From: Ignavibacteriaceae bacterium | Lineage (GTDB): Bacteria > Bacteroidota > Ignavibacteria > Ignavibacteriales > Ignavibacteriaceae | Length of the DNA stretch: 56,531 nt | Assembly (NCBI GenBank): GCA_013360295.1 | Contig: JABWCL010000030.1 | Location: forward strand, 1-56,531 | Direction of reading: 5' to 3' | In this document: one piece after another, positions 18,305 through 28,225 of the stretch | Numbering within the stretch: position 1 is the stretch's first letter | Layout of the letters: each line of letters opens with the position of its first letter | Notes under the pieces: generated by a model | Seen by the model: the letters and a program-made list of their open reading frames with translations, nothing else | Told to the model about the DNA's origin: nothing | Database searches by the model: none | Made by a program: the position numbers and the translations under genes

Positions 18305-19007
18305 TTTCACCCCGGGGTACCCTTACGTGAAATCCATTTCTCATTTTTCCATTGTGTTTCAACTTTTACGGATTGTAATTGTTACTCTGCAAAACATAGG
18401 TGGAAGGATAATGGTTTTAACCGTTTGTGTGCCCGTAAACTGAGTCAGAGGAAATAAAATTTCTGGGAGTCGTGCGAGTAGGAAACTATTGAAATGGTTA
18501 ATCTCCCTTAAACGGAATTTTTCAATCAGAGTCTGCCCTGCTTAAAGTGCAGAAGATCCCTGTTTTCTTGCTATGAACCAGAATTACGGTTCATTCTCTC
18601 GCTTTTGCTTGCTTTTCAAATTTGATTGATTCTTCGAAAATCATCGACTAAAAAAGGGCGCCTCCTTAAATTCCATTTTTTAGTATTGATAAAAAATACT
18701 TATTTTCCTTATGAAATTATTAGTTACTTCGTCAGTTCCATTCGCGGAATTGATGCTCTAATGCCGCAGTATTTTTAGTACTGGGAATGGCATCTTACTT
18801 TGGGGGACTTATCGTATTAAGCACTTACCGTTATACATATACTGCATGGCACACAATAATTTCATATTTAGTAATAATTTATGCACTTTTATTGGTATAC
18901 ATGCTCTCCTGTAAGCCGGCTGCCGCCTTCCTTCAACTTGCGGGGATGATATACCTGCGGAATGACATCATCAAATTCACATTATTTTTGTAAGCGGAGA
19001 CCTGCTG
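18305..19007. other. Long leader upstream of the multi-PAS kinase, about 700 bp
   Basis: No convincing gene. A 68-codon frame at 18787-18993 encodes a hydrophobic peptide with no recognisable motif or good ribosome binding site. A perfect 7-bp hairpin lies at 18573-18594 (ATGAACC with GGTTCAT, 8-base loop). A second weak inverted repeat, AGTATT with AATACT, lies near 18682-18702. The length and the hairpins would allow a regulated leader, but no known riboswitch was recognised. Confidence 0.4.
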
Positions 19008-22000
19008 ATGAACAAAAAAAATAGTACTCCATCTGAACTAAAAAGCGAACTGCTTAAATTGAAACGCGAATTAAAGCGGAACCAGAAACTGGCGCTTGAG
19101 CAGGAAAAAACTATCGCCGAGCTCCGCCATAATTTCGAAGAGAGGATTAAAGAACTACACTCGAAATATGAAATATCCAGAATTCTCAGTGAAACACAAG
19201 GTTCCACGGAGGATACACTCCTGCAAGTCATAGAAAAACTTCCTGACGCTTTTCAATTCCCGGGGATGGCTTCAGTTTATTTGAAACTGATGGGGAAGGA
19301 ATATCGCACACCGGATTTCAGGAAGAGCAGTATCGTGCTCACTTCAAAAATTAAACTGCAAAAGAAAGAAATTGGAGCCTTAAAAGTATATTATAATCCC
19401 GGCAAAGAGGCAAAGAATAAACCCGGTTTTTTATCTGAAGAACAGGACCTACTTAATGCTGTCGCGCTAAGGCTTTCCGATTTCGCGGAAAAATTAATCA
19501 ATAATGAGCGGCTGAGGCAGGAGGAAAAGCAGTTCAGGGACCTCTATGAAGAAATTGCTCAAGGAATTGTCTACCAGAATACGACCGGAGAGATAATCAG
19601 CGCGAACCCGGCTGCAGAACGAATTCTAGGATTATCCTTAGACCAGATGCAGGGAAGAAAGTCCATTGATCCTCATTGGCGTCCCCTGCGTGAAGACGGT
19701 ACTGATTTCCCCGGTGAAGAACATCCCGCTATGGAATCACTCAGGACCGGGAAACCTGTTGAAGGAACGGTGATGGGTGTTTATAATCCGAAAAAAAATG
19801 ACTACAGCTGGATGATAATAAACGCCGAACCGGAATTCAGGGCAGGTGAGGAGAAGCCATACCGCGTTTTCACATCATTTACTGATATTACGGAACTGAA
19901 AAAGCGTGACGCGGAACTGAAGAAACATTACGATATGCAAAAACTGCTTCTGAAGATCACTAATTCCTTTATTGATATGCCGCTTGAAAATGCCGATCAG
20001 GCGATTTCTGAGGCGCTCAGGGAGATTGGTGAGTTCATCGGAGCAGACCGCGTTTACATTTTTGAATATGATTATAAAAACAGATGGACAAACAACATTA
20101 ATGAATGGTGCGCGCGGGGGATCGAACCTCAGATAGATTCTTTGCAGCAGGTATCGTTTGATATCGCCCCCGAGTGGCTTGAAATTCATTCGCGCGGTGA
20201 ATCAATAATTTACCAGGATGTCAGCGCGCTGCCTGAAGATACTTTAATCCGGCGGATACTTATGTCTCAGCAGGTAAAAAGTATGGTCACTGTTCCGGTG
20301 CTGAGCGGGAATACACCCACGGGTTTTGTCGGAATAGACTTTGTGCGTCATCTTCACACTATCACTCCGTACGAAGTTACTCTGATATTCGTGTTTTCCC
20401 AGATGCTGCACAACCTTCAGAATCGCTTTAACTCACAGCGTACGCTGAAAGCGACGAATGAACGGATGGCGAAAATTATGAACAGTATTGAGGCGTTTGT
20501 CTATATAGCTGATATGGAAACCTATGAACTTCTCTTTGTTAACGATTACGGAAAATCTGTTTGGGGCCCAGAAATGGAAGGGAAAGTGTGTTATCAGGTT
20601 CTACAAGGAAAAGATTCGCCCTGTGATTTTTGTACGAATAAATTACTTGTGAATAATGAGGGGCAACCGGCAGGCGTTTATCAATGGGAGTTTCAGAACC
20701 TTGTGAATAACCGGTGGTACGACATCCGGGATAACGCTATTCCGTGGACGGACGGCAGGCTTGTCCGCATGGAAATTGCTACCGATATAACCGAGAAAAA
20801 GCTAGCGGCAATCAAGATACAGCAAAGCGAGCAAAACTACAGGAACCTGTTTTTCAATTCCCCGGATGGCTACCTTATTATTAAGGATGCAAAATTTCTC
20901 GAATGCAATAAGGCAAGTGAAAAGATGATCGGCGGGGAACGTAATGACCTTATCGGAAAAACTCCCTGGGACATATCTCCCTCTCATCAGCCAAACGGCA
21001 GAGAGTCTCAGGAATACGCAAATGAACTGATCGAACAGGTATTTGCAAGCGGATCTGCTGAATTTGAGTGGCTTCATAAACGATGCGACGGTACAGAATT
21101 CCTTGCGCGGGTTAATCTTTCTGTTATGGAATACAATGGTGAACAGACACTGTTTACAACCTGGCAGGATATAACCGATAAGAAGCGTGCGGAAGATGAG
21201 ATCCGTAAATTTAAGCTTATCGCTGATAAAGCCGCTCACGGAAATGCCATCGCGGACCTGAACGGAAGGCTGATCTACTGCAACAAAGCCTTCGCTAATA
21301 TGCACGGGTACGAACCGGCGGAGGTTATCGGAAAGAATCTTTCAATATTTCATTCCGCGGAGCAGATGCCTGTGGTTCAGAAAACAATTGAGATCCTCTT
21401 CACGGCAGGAGAATTCCCTGCTACCGAGATTGGCCATATCCGCAAAGACGGGACGACATTTCCTTCGCTTATGAGCGGTTCAATGATCTCTGATGATCAG
21501 AATCGCCCGCTTTATATTTCATCCACCCTTATTGATATAACTGAACTAAAGGCAGCGGAGGATGAATTGATGAAATTCCGCACTATTTCAGACAAAGCTA
21601 ATATTAGCTTCGCTATCGCAGATCCACAGGGCATCTTTACTTATGTGAATGATCACTTTTCTGAATCCCACGGTTATGTGCCGGGTGAATTAATAGGACA
21701 GCCGATTTCGGTAATTGTCGCTGATGAAGATCTTGACCTTGTGCCGCTCACTGTAGGAATGCTTATCGAGAGTCAGGAGTTTAAAGAATTCCCGATGACT
21801 CACAAAAGGAAGGACGGGACAACGTTTCCGACGCTTATGAACGGTATGCTCGTTAGGGACGAAGAAGGTGTGCCGCTTTATATGTGGTCAACTACATTTG
21901 ATATTACAAAGATAAAGAACTATGAAAAGTCACTTTTAGTAAGCGAAGAGAAGCTTAACTTCGCGCAGGAAATCGCCGGTATGGGGAGCTGGGAATACGA

Positions 22001-24323
22001 TCTGAAAACAGACGAAATGAAATGTTCCAAAAACTATCTTAAACTGATTGGTATCGACCGCAAGGGAAATAAAATATCTTTATCAGAAATTAAAGACAGA
22101 ACGCATCCTGCGGATAAGGCTCTGATTGAGAGAGATTATGGCATCTTATTCAGAGAAAAAAAGAAGGTTAATCTGACATCACGGATAGTAATGCCGGACG
22201 GTTCGGTAAGGTGGATGGAAACCGATATGGTGCCTCTGTTCGAAGGAAATGAAATCACCGCGATCAGCGGAGTGAGCATTGACGTGACAGAAAAAAAGGC
22301 GGCTGAACAGGAAATCAAAAAACTTACTCTCGCGATTGAGCAGAGCCCTGTCGCGATAATTGTTACTGATCTGGAAGGGCGCATACAGTACACCAGCAAG
22401 TCATTCGAAAAAATAACCGGTTACACACAGGGGGAGGTATTGGGAGAGAAAACCAGTATTCTCAAATCCGGGAAGACAGAAGACAGGATCTACAAAGATA
22501 TGTGGGAGACTATCACAACAGGGAAAACCTGGAACGGCGAAATCCTCAATAAGAAGAAAAACGGAGAGTTATTCTGGGAGAATATCTTCATTACGCCCAT
22601 TCAGGATGAATATGGTGCTTATTCAAACTATCTCGCTGTTAAGGAGGATATCTCTCAGCGCAAAAAAGCTGAAGAGTATATCAGGGAATTAAATCTGAAC
22701 CTGGAGAAAAGGATAGACGAAAGGACAAAAGAGTTAGCTGAAGCAAATACTGAGCTCCTTGCTGAAATAGAAAACAGGAAAAAAGCTGAACTTGCGCTTA
22801 CCGAGTCCTCCAGAATGCTTCAGCAATTCTTTGATGTTGCGCTTGATCTGCTTTGTATCGCTGATCTCAGCGGCAATTTTATTAAAGTAAACAAAGCCTG
22901 GGAGGATATACTCGGCTATCCGGCCGGGGAACTTGAGAAGCGGACGTTTATCGAGTTTGTCCATCCGGATGACCTCGAAGCTACATACCAGGCGATGAGC
23001 CAGTTAGGCTCAGACACGCCGGTAGTTAATTTTATAAACCGTTACCGGACCCGTTCAGGCGAATACAGGTTCATAGAATGGCGGAGTATGCCTTCCAGCG
23101 ATATGATCTACGCTGCCGCAAGGGACATTACAAAAAGGATAATAACTGAAAATGATCTGGCAGAGGCGAGGAACTTTGCGGAAAAAGCAAACCGCGAAAA
23201 GAGTGAGTTCCTATCCAGGATGAGTCACGAACTCCGGACGCCAATGAATTCTATTCTTGGTTTTGCTCAGCTTCTTGAGATGGGGGATATAAGCGACTCA
23301 CACAAAAAGGCGATACGAAATATCCTTAAGAGCGGTAAACATCTTCTTGGGCTTATCAATGAAGTGCTTGATATTTCAAGGATTGAAGCGGGCAAGATAT
23401 CAGTATCGCTTGAACCGATAAACCTTGATGCATTGATTGCCGAACTTTCGGATGCAGTGATGCCCCTCGCGGTAAAGAATAATATCACGTGGCAGCCTTA
23501 CGTGAATACGGGGCTGTTTGTTATGGCTGATAAACAGAGGCTGAAACAGGTTATGCTTAACCTTCTGAACAATGCCATTAAGTATAACCGTAAAGAAGGA
23601 ACGATGTCCGTAAAGGCTGAAGTATCCAAAGAAGCCTCCGGTTCGGCTCCGTCAGTCAGAATTACCGTTTCAGATAATGGAGTGGGGATATCCGAGTCTG
23701 ATATCGGGAAACTGTTCAGGCCGTTCGAACGGATCGGCGCGGAAAAAACAGAAATTGAGGGAACAGGTCTGGGTCTGGTTGTAGTCAAAAAACTAATTGA
23801 TGTTATGGGCGGGCGCATCGGTGTCAGGAGTGAATATGAAAAAGGATCAGATTTCTGGTTTGAACTTGAGCAGTGTATTCCCACAATGAGGGATATTAAG
23901 TCTGAGCTGGATGCTGATAATTCGATAAAAGTGAAAACCGAATTACATTCCACTATACTTCTGATTGAGGATAATTCATCGAATATCGAACTTGTTGAAC
24001 AGATCCTTGAGACTGCGCGTCCCGGGATAAATCTGGTATTCAGTAAATTCGGCTCGGACGCTGTTCCTCTTGCAAAAGAGCATCACCCTTCGCTGATACT
24101 TCTCGACCTTAATCTGCCGGACATCCACGGTTCTGACGTTCTGCGGTATTTACTCAGTGATAACGCTACAAAGGATATCCCTGTCGTGATAGTGAGCGCG
24201 GATGCCATCAGCAGGCAGTCCGGGGAACTTCTGAAAGCCGGGGCGAAAGATTATATTATTAAACCGATACAAATTGACGTTTTTTTAGAAACAATTGATA
24301 AATTTTTACAGATTAAAAGCTGA
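19008..24323 (+). CDS. Hybrid sensor histidine kinase with about eight PAS and two GAF-like domains
   Basis: 1771 residues, no clear membrane segment, so probably cytoplasmic. Approximate order: coiled coil 5-60; degenerate GAF-like 60-170; PAS 176-295; GAF 313-468; PAS 487-598 (contains a DSPCDFCTNK Cys pair); PAS 610-725; PAS 735-848; PAS 856-968; PAS 983-1095; PAS 1107-1225; coiled coil 1226-1265; PAS 1271-1380; HisKA with SHELRTPMNS, phosphoacceptor His1407; HATPase with NAIKYN, DNGVGI and GTGLGL; receiver with phosphoacceptor Asp1700 (LLDLNLPD) and the IIKP lysine. Most PAS domains end in the DIT(E/D)KK linker. Neighbouring PAS4 and PAS5 are alike (KDGTTFPS/T), suggesting internal duplication. 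The signal is unknown. A second hybrid kinase follows and may be its partner. Confidence 0.9.
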   Translation: MNKKNSTPSELKSELLKLKRELKRNQKLALEQEKTIAELRHNFEERIKELHSKYEISRILSETQGSTEDTLLQVIEKLPDAFQFPGMASVYLKLMGKEYRTPDFRKSSIVLTSKIKLQKKEIGALKVYYNPGKEAKNKPGFLSEEQDLLNAVALRLSDFAEKLINNERLRQEEKQFRDLYEEIAQGIVYQNTTGEIISANPAAERILGLSLDQMQGRKSIDPHWRPLREDGTDFPGEEHPAMESLRTGKPVEGTVMGVYNPKKNDYSWMIINAEPEFRAGEEKPYRVFTSFTDITELKKRDAELKKHYDMQKLLLKITNSFIDMPLENADQAISEALREIGEFIGADRVYIFEYDYKNRWTNNINEWCARGIEPQIDSLQQVSFDIAPEWLEIHSRGESIIYQDVSALPEDTLIRRILMSQQVKSMVTVPVLSGNTPTGFVGIDFVRHLHTITPYEVTLIFVFSQMLHNLQNRFNSQRTLKATNERMAKIMNSIEAFVYIADMETYELLFVNDYGKSVWGPEMEGKVCYQVLQGKDSPCDFCTNKLLVNNEGQPAGVYQWEFQNLVNNRWYDIRDNAIPWTDGRLVRMEIATDITEKKLAAIKIQQSEQNYRNLFFNSPDGYLIIKDAKFLECNKASEKMIGGERNDLIGKTPWDISPSHQPNGRESQEYANELIEQVFASGSAEFEWLHKRCDGTEFLARVNLSVMEYNGEQTLFTTWQDITDKKRAEDEIRKFKLIADKAAHGNAIADLNGRLIYCNKAFANMHGYEPAEVIGKNLSIFHSAEQMPVVQKTIEILFTAGEFPATEIGHIRKDGTTFPSLMSGSMISDDQNRPLYISSTLIDITELKAAEDELMKFRTISDKANISFAIADPQGIFTYVNDHFSESHGYVPGELIGQPISVIVADEDLDLVPLTVGMLIESQEFKEFPMTHKRKDGTTFPTLMNGMLVRDEEGVPLYMWSTTFDITKIKNYEKSLLVSEEKLNFAQEIAGMGSWEYDLKTDEMKCSKNYLKLIGIDRKGNKISLSEIKDRTHPADKALIERDYGILFREKKKVNLTSRIVMPDGSVRWMETDMVPLFEGNEITAISGVSIDVTEKKAAEQEIKKLTLAIEQSPVAIIVTDLEGRIQYTSKSFEKITGYTQGEVLGEKTSILKSGKTEDRIYKDMWETITTGKTWNGEILNKKKNGELFWENIFITPIQDEYGAYSNYLAVKEDISQRKKAEEYIRELNLNLEKRIDERTKELAEANTELLAEIENRKKAELALTESSRMLQQFFDVALDLLCIADLSGNFIKVNKAWEDILGYPAGELEKRTFIEFVHPDDLEATYQAMSQLGSDTPVVNFINRYRTRSGEYRFIEWRSMPSSDMIYAAARDITKRIITENDLAEARNFAEKANREKSEFLSRMSHELRTPMNSILGFAQLLEMGDISDSHKKAIRNILKSGKHLLGLINEVLDISRIEAGKISVSLEPINLDALIAELSDAVMPLAVKNNITWQPYVNTGLFVMADKQRLKQVMLNLLNNAIKYNRKEGTMSVKAEVSKEASGSAPSVRITVSDNGVGISESDIGKLFRPFERIGAEKTEIEGTGLGLVVVKKLIDVMGGRIGVRSEYEKGSDFWFELEQCIPTMRDIKSELDADNSIKVKTELHSTILLIEDNSSNIELVEQILETARPGINLVFSKFGSDAVPLAKEHHPSLILLDLNLPDIHGSDVLRYLLSDNATKDIPVVIVSADAISRQSGELLKAGAKDYIIKPIQIDVFLETIDKFLQIKS

Positions 24324-24659
24324 TTTTTTTGCCCTGAGATAAGCTCTATCCGCGCATTAAGAAAAGGCGAATTTTACTAGTTGAATGCTGTTAAGTTGAC
24401 AAATCATTTATTTCCAATTGGGCAATTGGTTCTTCCCAAAAGAGATATAGAAATTTTATGTTGACTTTAAGAAGGAACTACTTGAACACTATTAAAAGTA
24501 GAAAGAAAAGAAACAGGAAGTAGATATCAATAATTGCGTTATTGTGTTTTGTCTTTTTGAAGTAGGGGCGCGGTTATTATTTTTTAGAATACTTTTGATG
24601 GTTAGCCCAATAATTTAATTAATTTGTAATTCATATTTAAATGGATTGAGGAACCCACT
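24324..24659. other. Leader between the two hybrid kinases, 336 bp
   Basis: AT-rich and non-coding. It holds a perfect inverted repeat at 24414-24429 (listed separately) shortly after a TTGACA hexamer at 24396-24401. No matching -10 box was found at the usual distance. A GAGGA ribosome binding site precedes the ATG at 24660. The gap suggests that the two kinase genes have separate promoters. Confidence 0.45.
24414..24429. promoter_or_regulatory. Perfect inverted repeat, possible operator or hairpin
   Basis: CCAATTG at 24414-24420, two bases, then CAATTGG at 24423-24429. No T run follows, so it is not a terminator. Its place between two kinase genes and just after a TTGACA hexamer is compatible with a protein-binding site; this is inference. 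Confidence 0.35.
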
Positions 24660-26303
24660 ATGCGATCAGATCTAAAGGATGCCAGGATTATAATTGCTGA
24701 TGATCAGCAATCAAACATTGAGGTGCTCAGGGAATTCCTGCTTATGCAGGGTTATGAGAATTTATACGAATTTTCGGATTCGCGTGAAATCATACCTAAG
24801 GTCAAAGAAATTAAACCCGACCTCTTACTCCTAGACCTGATGATGCCACACCTTACCGGATTCCAGGTAATGGATCTCCTTAAAAGTGAAAACCTGCAAT
24901 CGGAATATATGCCCATCCTGGTCCTTACTGCCGACGTGACACAGGAAGCCAAACTGAAAGCTTTGAAAGGGGGAGCGAACGACTTCCTCACAAAACCTTT
25001 TGACCTTGTTGAAGTAGGGTTAAGGATCAAAAATCTCCTTTTCAGTGTCTATCTTCTTTCCCGGCTCAAGGAACAGAATCTGCTGCTTGAGGATAAGGTG
25101 AGAGAGCGTACTAGGGAACTCGAAATTACCAACGAGGAACTGACTATCGCAAAGAATAAGGCTGATGAAATGAATAAACTTAAGTCATTCTTCCTCGCGA
25201 ATGTCAGCCACGAATTCCGCACCCCGCTTGTTTCCATTCTTGGTTTTTCTGAATTACTGATGCTTGACGTGAAAGATCCGGAGATACTCGGACAGGTTAA
25301 ATACATAAACGGTTCTGCTCAAAGGCTTCAGCGTACACTTAACGACATACTCGCGCTCGTAGATATTGAGAAGAGAAAGATTGAAGCTAATCTCAGAAGG
25401 ACTGAGATTGTCAATCTTATTCAGGGGCTTTTGCCAGGGTATAAAAGACGCGCGGACATTTCGGGGCTTACTTTAACGCACAAAATCCCGGAATCTGAAG
25501 TTTTCCTTTTAACCGACTTCGATCTTCTCAAGACCGTAGTTGATAACATTGTTGATAACGCCCTTAAGTTTACCACTAAAGGAAGTATCTCTTTTTCAGT
25601 TGAGATTGAGGAGGAGGGAACATATCCTTGCGCGTTTATCCGCGTTGCAGATACAGGGAAAGGTATTTCACAGGAACAGATTGAGAAAATCTTTTTACCA
25701 TTCAGACAGGTTAGCGAGGGATTAAACCGGTCACACGAAGGTTTGGGAATCGGGTTGACTGTAGCGAAGCAGTTAGTGGATGTTTTAAGAGGGGAAATAT
25801 CCGTGGAAAGTAGCGAGGGGAAAGGCTCTGTTTTTACAATAAAACTCCCCATCGTACAGTCAGAAACTGAGCTGAAAGCGAGAATACACTCCGCCAGGCG
25901 GTCAGTTACGCGCGAGTTCAGTGATGAGGATCCAAAGAAGCCGGACATTCTTCTGGTCGAAGATAATGAAGGAAACAGAATGATCTTTAAGAAGATTCTC
26001 AGTGAGAATTTCAGGGTCACAGAAGCCGCTGATGGGGTCAAAGCTATCGCGTTAGCGGAGTTGAAACGGTACGATATGATCCTAATGGATATCAATCTGG
26101 GGCCGGGAATAAACGGGATCGAGACCTTCAAACGAATCCACATTATGCCGGGTTATCAGGACGTTCCGGTGGTGGCTGTTACTGCATTTGGTACCAGGGA
26201 GGATGAGAAAGCATTCCTCGATCATGGTTTCGCGGGATATATCCAGAAGCCGGTACTCAAAGATGAATTTGTCAGAATAATCAGGAATTTCTTTCAAAAC
26301 TGA
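24660..26303 (+). CDS. Hybrid histidine kinase with receiver domains at both ends (REC-HisKA-HATPase-REC)
   Basis: 547 residues, soluble. The N-terminal receiver has Asp59 in LLLLDLMMPH and Lys in FLTKPF. A coiled coil follows (about 135-175), then HisKA with VSHEFRTPLVS, phosphoacceptor His184, and HATPase with DNALKF, DTGKGI and GLGIGL. The C-terminal receiver has Asp477 in ILMDINLGPGI and Lys in YIQKPV. No input PAS or membrane segment is present, so it should be driven by phosphorylation of its N-terminal receiver, possibly by the multi-PAS kinase just upstream. There is no DNA-binding output domain, so the final target lies elsewhere. The gene has its own GAGGA ribosome binding site. Confidence 0.9.
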   Translation: MRSDLKDARIIIADDQQSNIEVLREFLLMQGYENLYEFSDSREIIPKVKEIKPDLLLLDLMMPHLTGFQVMDLLKSENLQSEYMPILVLTADVTQEAKLKALKGGANDFLTKPFDLVEVGLRIKNLLFSVYLLSRLKEQNLLLEDKVRERTRELEITNEELTIAKNKADEMNKLKSFFLANVSHEFRTPLVSILGFSELLMLDVKDPEILGQVKYINGSAQRLQRTLNDILALVDIEKRKIEANLRRTEIVNLIQGLLPGYKRRADISGLTLTHKIPESEVFLLTDFDLLKTVVDNIVDNALKFTTKGSISFSVEIEEEGTYPCAFIRVADTGKGISQEQIEKIFLPFRQVSEGLNRSHEGLGIGLTVAKQLVDVLRGEISVESSEGKGSVFTIKLPIVQSETELKARIHSARRSVTREFSDEDPKKPDILLVEDNEGNRMIFKKILSENFRVTEAADGVKAIALAELKRYDMILMDINLGPGINGIETFKRIHIMPGYQDVPVVAVTAFGTREDEKAFLDHGFAGYIQKPVLKDEFVRIIRNFFQN

Positions 26304-26429
26304 GATAATTAATCCTCGCCGCCGCGGCAGATTCCGGTCAGGGGAGGACAAGGTGGTATACCCATAAAGCATGGTGTGGAAAAATTTGGTTAAAATGCTT
26401 ATATTTTAAGGTTAATAATTTAAGATAAG

Positions 26430-26789
26430 ATGTTAAGAGAAATTTTCAGATCGAAGATACATAACGCGACAGTTACGGAAGCAGAATTATATTATGAAGG
26501 AAGTATTACTGTAGACCGCGACCTGCTCGACGCCGCGGATATCCTCCCCTTTGAAAAGGTGCAAGTGGTTAATTTTAATAACGGCGCCAGGCTGGAGACG
26601 TATGCCCTTGAAGGTAAAAGGGGAAGCGGGGTCATTTGCCTTAACGGGCCCGCGGCACGCCTCGGATACCCCGGAGATAAAGTGGTGATCATCACCTACG
26701 CGCAGATGACCGAGGAGGAGGCTAAGAACCACATCCCCCGTATCGCGTTTGTGGATGAAAAGAACCGTGTAACAAAAATCACTCCTTAA
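26430..26789 (+). CDS. panD: Aspartate 1-decarboxylase proenzyme
   Basis: 119 residues, normal length. The self-cleavage site YEGSIT is present, with Gly24-Ser25; Ser25 becomes the pyruvoyl group. NNGARLETY and LNGPAARLG complete the family signature. It makes beta-alanine from aspartate for pantothenate and coenzyme A synthesis. Other pan genes are not in the window. The next gene starts about 30 bp downstream and may be cotranscribed. Confidence 0.95.
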   Translation: MLREIFRSKIHNATVTEAELYYEGSITVDRDLLDAADILPFEKVQVVNFNNGARLETYALEGKRGSGVICLNGPAARLGYPGDKVVIITYAQMTEEEAKNHIPRIAFVDEKNRVTKITP

Positions 26790-26820
26790 TACATTGACTT
26801 TTTAAATTTTGCTTTTTAAT

Positions 26821-27342
26821 ATGCCGGAAAAGAATCAGAAGTTTATGCCAAGAATACTATTTGTTTTGTTAATCGTTTTGTCTGTCAGCGCCTTTCCGCA
26901 GTTGAAAGAACAGAAAATATCTCAGCCGTCTGTAGTAAACAGTATTGTTAACCAGTCGCCGGGATCTTTGTTTAATATTTTTAGTCCTGAAAAATTCAGG
27001 ATGAACCATTCTTACAGTATGTCTTATACTTCCTTTGCCGGCGGAGGCCTGGCGTTAGGTGTGTATACCAACAGTATGCTCTTCAAACTCGCGGAGAATA
27101 TGAGTTTCCAGGTTGACGCGAGTATGTTTCATTCCCCGTATAATACTTTCGGAAAGAACGCGGCTGACCAGTTATCCGGTTTTTCCATTAGCAGCGCGCG
27201 TTTTGACTATAAACCGACGGAAAATATGCTTATAACAGTGCAGTATCAGAACCTGCCTTATAACTATTATTCTCCTTTTGACAGCTATTACCAGAGGTAT
27301 AATCCGTTTCTTATGCCATCGAATGAATTATTCACAAGGTAA
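26821..27342 (+). CDS. Small secreted protein of unknown function
   Basis: About 173 residues from the ATG at 26821; a TTG four codons earlier and an ATG at 26845 are alternatives. A signal peptide (ILFVLLIVLSVSAFPQ) is clear. The mature part is rich in Ser, Asn, Tyr and Phe, with alternating patterns such as RMNHSYSMSYTSFAGGG and a Tyr-rich end (NLPYNYYSPFDSYYQ), suggesting short beta strands of an envelope protein. I do not recognise the family. It sits between panD and a LytR_C gene, 14 bp from the latter. Confidence 0.7.
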   Translation: MPEKNQKFMPRILFVLLIVLSVSAFPQLKEQKISQPSVVNSIVNQSPGSLFNIFSPEKFRMNHSYSMSYTSFAGGGLALGVYTNSMLFKLAENMSFQVDASMFHSPYNTFGKNAADQLSGFSISSARFDYKPTENMLITVQYQNLPYNYYSPFDSYYQRYNPFLMPSNELFTR

Positions 27343-27356
27343 GAGTTATCTCATAG

Positions 27357-27851
27357 TTGCCTGAGAATTCAACTTCAGATTATAACAAAGAACCGGTTGG
27401 AACCAACTACTCCAACCGGTTTTTTATTGTAAGCAGCCTTGTCCTCTTCATACTTGCGCTGTTCCTCGGATATAACATCTACAGCAAAACCGTAAAATAT
27501 TTTTTCACGGAAAAATCTTTGCCCGCGGATGCTTTGAGTAACGAAGATATACACGTTGAGATAATGAACGGCTGCGGAGTTGACCGGCTGACGGGCACAG
27601 TGAGATCGTATATGATGGAAAAACGGATTGACGTACTTCAGACTGGGAATATGCCCTCACCCGATTATGATTACTCTCTGGTAATTGACAGGACGGGGAG
27701 CCCGGGTAAGAGTAAAAGAGTAGCCGAACTGCTCGGGTTAGACGAAACGAGGATCATTTCACAATTAAATAAACAGTACCTGCTTGATATTTCGATAATA
27801 ATCGGCAGGGACTTTAAAGAGCTTAAACCATTTATGGAGAAAATAAATTGA
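27357..27851 (+). CDS. Membrane-anchored LytR_C domain protein
   Basis: 164 residues from a TTG start. A single membrane helix lies at about 22-42 (FFIVSSLVLFILALFLGYNI). Residues about 65-155 resemble the LytR_C domain: VEIMNGCGVDRLTGTVRSYM, then DYSLVIDR and VAELLG. The domain is usually attached to LytR-CpsA-Psr enzymes and is thought to bind cell-wall components; here it stands alone without the catalytic domain. Its TGA overlaps the TTG start of rsfS by 4 bp, so translation is probably coupled. Confidence 0.75.
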   Translation: MPENSTSDYNKEPVGTNYSNRFFIVSSLVLFILALFLGYNIYSKTVKYFFTEKSLPADALSNEDIHVEIMNGCGVDRLTGTVRSYMMEKRIDVLQTGNMPSPDYDYSLVIDRTGSPGKSKRVAELLGLDETRIISQLNKQYLLDISIIIGRDFKELKPFMEKIN

Positions 27852-28225
27852 ATTCAAAATCACTTTCCAGGAAAATCGTTAATCTGATTTTCGAGAAAAA
27901 AGGTTACGAAGTAAAGAGCATAGAAATAAAGAAAGTTTCTACTCTGACGGATTTTTTTGTTGTCTGTTCGGCGGATTCCGATACGCAGGTAAAAGCAATA
28001 TCCGACCACGTTGAAGACGGCTTAAAAAAAGAAGGGATCAGGCTGTGGCATAAAGAGGGGTACCGCGGACTGAACTGGGTGCTGCTTGATTATGTAGATG
28101 TTGTCGTGCACGTATTTCATAAGGAAGCACGGAGTTTCTACTCACTCGAGAAACTTTGGGGCGATGCCCCCGTGGTTCAGCACAGGGATACTGCGAAAAG
28201 TCTGGTCGAGGAAACAGAGAATTGA
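27848..28225 (+). CDS. rsfS: Ribosomal silencing factor RsfS
   Basis: 125 residues, typical length. The family signature is clear: KKGYEVKSIEIKKVSTLTDF, then FVVCSADSDTQVKAISDHV and GLNWVLLDYVDVVVHVFH. RsfS binds protein L14 of the 50S subunit and blocks joining with the 30S when nutrients are low. The start is a TTG with a GGAG site upstream, overlapping the stop of the previous gene in a TTGA junction. The same junction type links it to argS. Confidence 0.94.
   Translation: MNSKSLSRKIVNLIFEKKGYEVKSIEIKKVSTLTDFFVVCSADSDTQVKAISDHVEDGLKKEGIRLWHKEGYRGLNWVLLDYVDVVVHVFHKEARSFYSLEKLWGDAPVVQHRDTAKSLVEETEN

Noticed and set aside
18787-18993. 68-codon hydrophobic open frame before the multi-PAS kinase
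   Set aside because: No ribosome binding site, no recognisable motif, and AT-rich composition that yields Leu/Ile/Tyr by chance.
25421-26143. 240-codon open frame on the minus strand
   Set aside because: It lies antisense inside the second kinase, is Ser/Leu/Ile-rich and has no domain; it is a shadow of the coding frame.
28156-28221. N-terminal extension of argS into rsfS
   Set aside because: The added residues have no likeness to ArgS, and the TTG at 28222 has a ribosome binding site and a coupled TTGA junction.
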